Shown here: positions 4,757 through 5,275 of the stretch, piece after piece
Layout of the letters: every line of letters begins with the position of its first letter
Position numbering within the stretch: the stretch's first letter is position 1
Assembly (NCBI GenBank): GCA_945487445.1
Contig: CALYTU010000099.1
Location: 1-5,275 of the forward strand
Direction of reading: 5' to 3'
DNA length: 5,275 bases
Source of the DNA: an uncultured Clostridia bacterium
Lineage (GTDB): Bacteria > Bacillota > Clostridia > Oscillospirales > Oscillospiraceae
Made by a program: the position numbers and the translations under genes
Notes under the pieces: model-generated
The model's input: the letters and a program-made list of their open reading frames with translations, nothing else
Databases searched by the model: none
What the model was told of the DNA's origin: nothing

Positions 4757-5103
4757 GGCAATCGGGTCTGTAAGCCGGGTTCTGTCTTAGACAGCCATCT
4801 ATCTTGCCGTACCGTTGCCGGCACGCTCCATGCCACCTCCCCGGAGACGGCCGGGCCAGCCAATGTCTCCTCCACGGTGTTGCTCCGGATAGAGTTTACA
4901 GCACCGGACAGTCTCCAGCCGGCGAGTGAGCTCTTACCTCACTTTTCCACCCTTGCTCCGCTGACGCGGAGCGGAATATCTCTGTTGCACTTTTCCTGAA
5001 GTCGCCTTCGGCGGGCGTTACCCGTTATCCTTGCCCTGTGGAGCCCGGACTTTCCTCACAGTGGGCCTTTCGGCCGTTCCGCGCGGCTGTCCGGCCCGGT
5101 TGC
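4757..5103 (-). ncRNA. rnpB: RNase P RNA (bacterial, type A-like)
   Basis: This is the catalytic RNA that trims the 5' leader from tRNA precursors with the RnpA protein. On the minus strand the 5' conserved region GAGGAAAGTCCGGGC (5043-5057) and the 3' region ACAGAACCCGGCTTA (4771-4785) are both present; together they form the P4 core. Between them are GGTAAGAG and TGTAAACTC-type blocks of the specificity domain, in the same order as in E. coli, which points to type A. A GGCC-GAAA-GGCC tetraloop hairpin (5064-5075) and a 7-bp GC stem at 4955-4972 are also visible. The ends are set by the P1 pairing of GCAACCGGGCC (from 5103) with GACCCGATTGC (to 4758), 9 of 11 paired, and agree with a start 7 bases after the -10 box. 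The length, about 347 nt, is normal. Open frames across it are spurious. Confidence 0.95.
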
Positions 5104-5109
5104 AGCCTC

Positions 5110-5138
5110 ATTTTAGCCCATTTTTTACGGCTTGTCAA
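5110..5138 (-). promoter_or_regulatory. Strong sigma-A promoter of rnpB
   Basis: A consensus -35 TTGACA (5133-5138) and -10 TAAAAT (5110-5115) are 17 bases apart on the minus strand. The spacing predicts initiation at the G at 5103, which is also where P1 of the RNA would begin. A/T-rich sequence upstream (5141-5171) could act as an UP element. Confidence 0.88.
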
Positions 5139-5172
5139 ACCTTTTTCGTCCACAGGAAGAAAAAACGAAAAG

Positions 5173-5275
5173 TGTTAGTTGCAAAGTGAGGACCTAAGCG
5201 CTCAAATCGCAAGGATATTCGAGTCATCACTACAAAGTGTGGGTCGGTAAGCGTTATTGACGGCCGGGGAGGGCG
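5173..5275. mobile_element. Possible terminus of an IS21-like insertion sequence, cut by the window edge
   Basis: From TGTTAGTTG at 5173 onward the sequence differs in character from the rnpB upstream region. It carries an imperfect direct repeat about 51 bp apart: CAAAGTGAGGACCTAAGCG (5182-5200), and 5233-5253, which begins CAAAGTG and ends TAAGCG. IS21-family ends start with TGT and contain several spaced transposase-binding repeats, which this resembles. No istA/istB coding sequence lies inside the window, and no target duplication can be seen. It could instead be a regulatory region of a rightward gene. Confidence 0.3.

Noticed and set aside
4639..4875. A 78-codon open frame over the 3' part of rnpB
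   Set aside because: The region is RNase P RNA with conserved core sequence, so the frame is incidental.

Overview
The window looks like chromosomal DNA from a GC-rich anaerobic Firmicute, most likely a gut-type Clostridia/Oscillospiraceae member. This rests on four things: a bacterial type A-like RNase P RNA, a SpoIVFB-like M50 protease followed by the two-gene radical SAM pair (TIGR03960 then TIGR03936 type) that Clostridia often carry together, GC-rich codon use, and dispersed palindromic repeats of the kind whose spurious translation reads HFERSEKS. No species can be named from the sequence alone.

Every recognisable gene is on the minus strand, so transcription runs from right to left. 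From the right edge: a possible insertion-sequence terminus (5173-5275); a strong sigma-A promoter (5110-5138) driving rnpB (about 4757-5103) with a terminator-like hairpin (4723-4754); a 450-bp gene-free stretch filled with repeats, namely two 99-bp tandem units (4466-4663) and a 123-bp MITE-like element with an 8-bp target duplication (4284-4406); a good promoter (4235-4263) driving a LURP-one-related (LOR/YxjI-like) protein (3584-4186); a short M50 site-2-protease-like gene with a probable C-terminal frameshift (3108-3521); a 615-residue radical SAM protein (1145-2992); and its partner radical SAM-linked DUF2344 protein (235-1152), whose start overlaps the preceding stop by 8 bp. The left 234 bp hold a hairpin after the operon, a terminator facing the other way, and the right end of a second copy of the MITE-like element (1-51).

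The four protein genes are co-oriented with gaps of 62 bp, 115 bp (about 51 bp if the frameshift is corrected) and an overlap, so they could be one transcript from the 4235-4263 promoter. The functions of the radical SAM pair and of bacterial LOR proteins are not established; only the M50 fold (intramembrane metalloprotease) and RNase P RNA (tRNA 5' maturation) have clear roles.

The most unusual feature is repeat invasion of coding sequence. The DUF2344 gene carries two in-frame expansions made of heptanucleotide arrays (413-524 and 767-801), plus a fragment of the dispersed repeat also found at 4466-4663. Conserved protein sequence continues in frame on both sides of each, so the gene seems to have tolerated repeat insertion while staying open.
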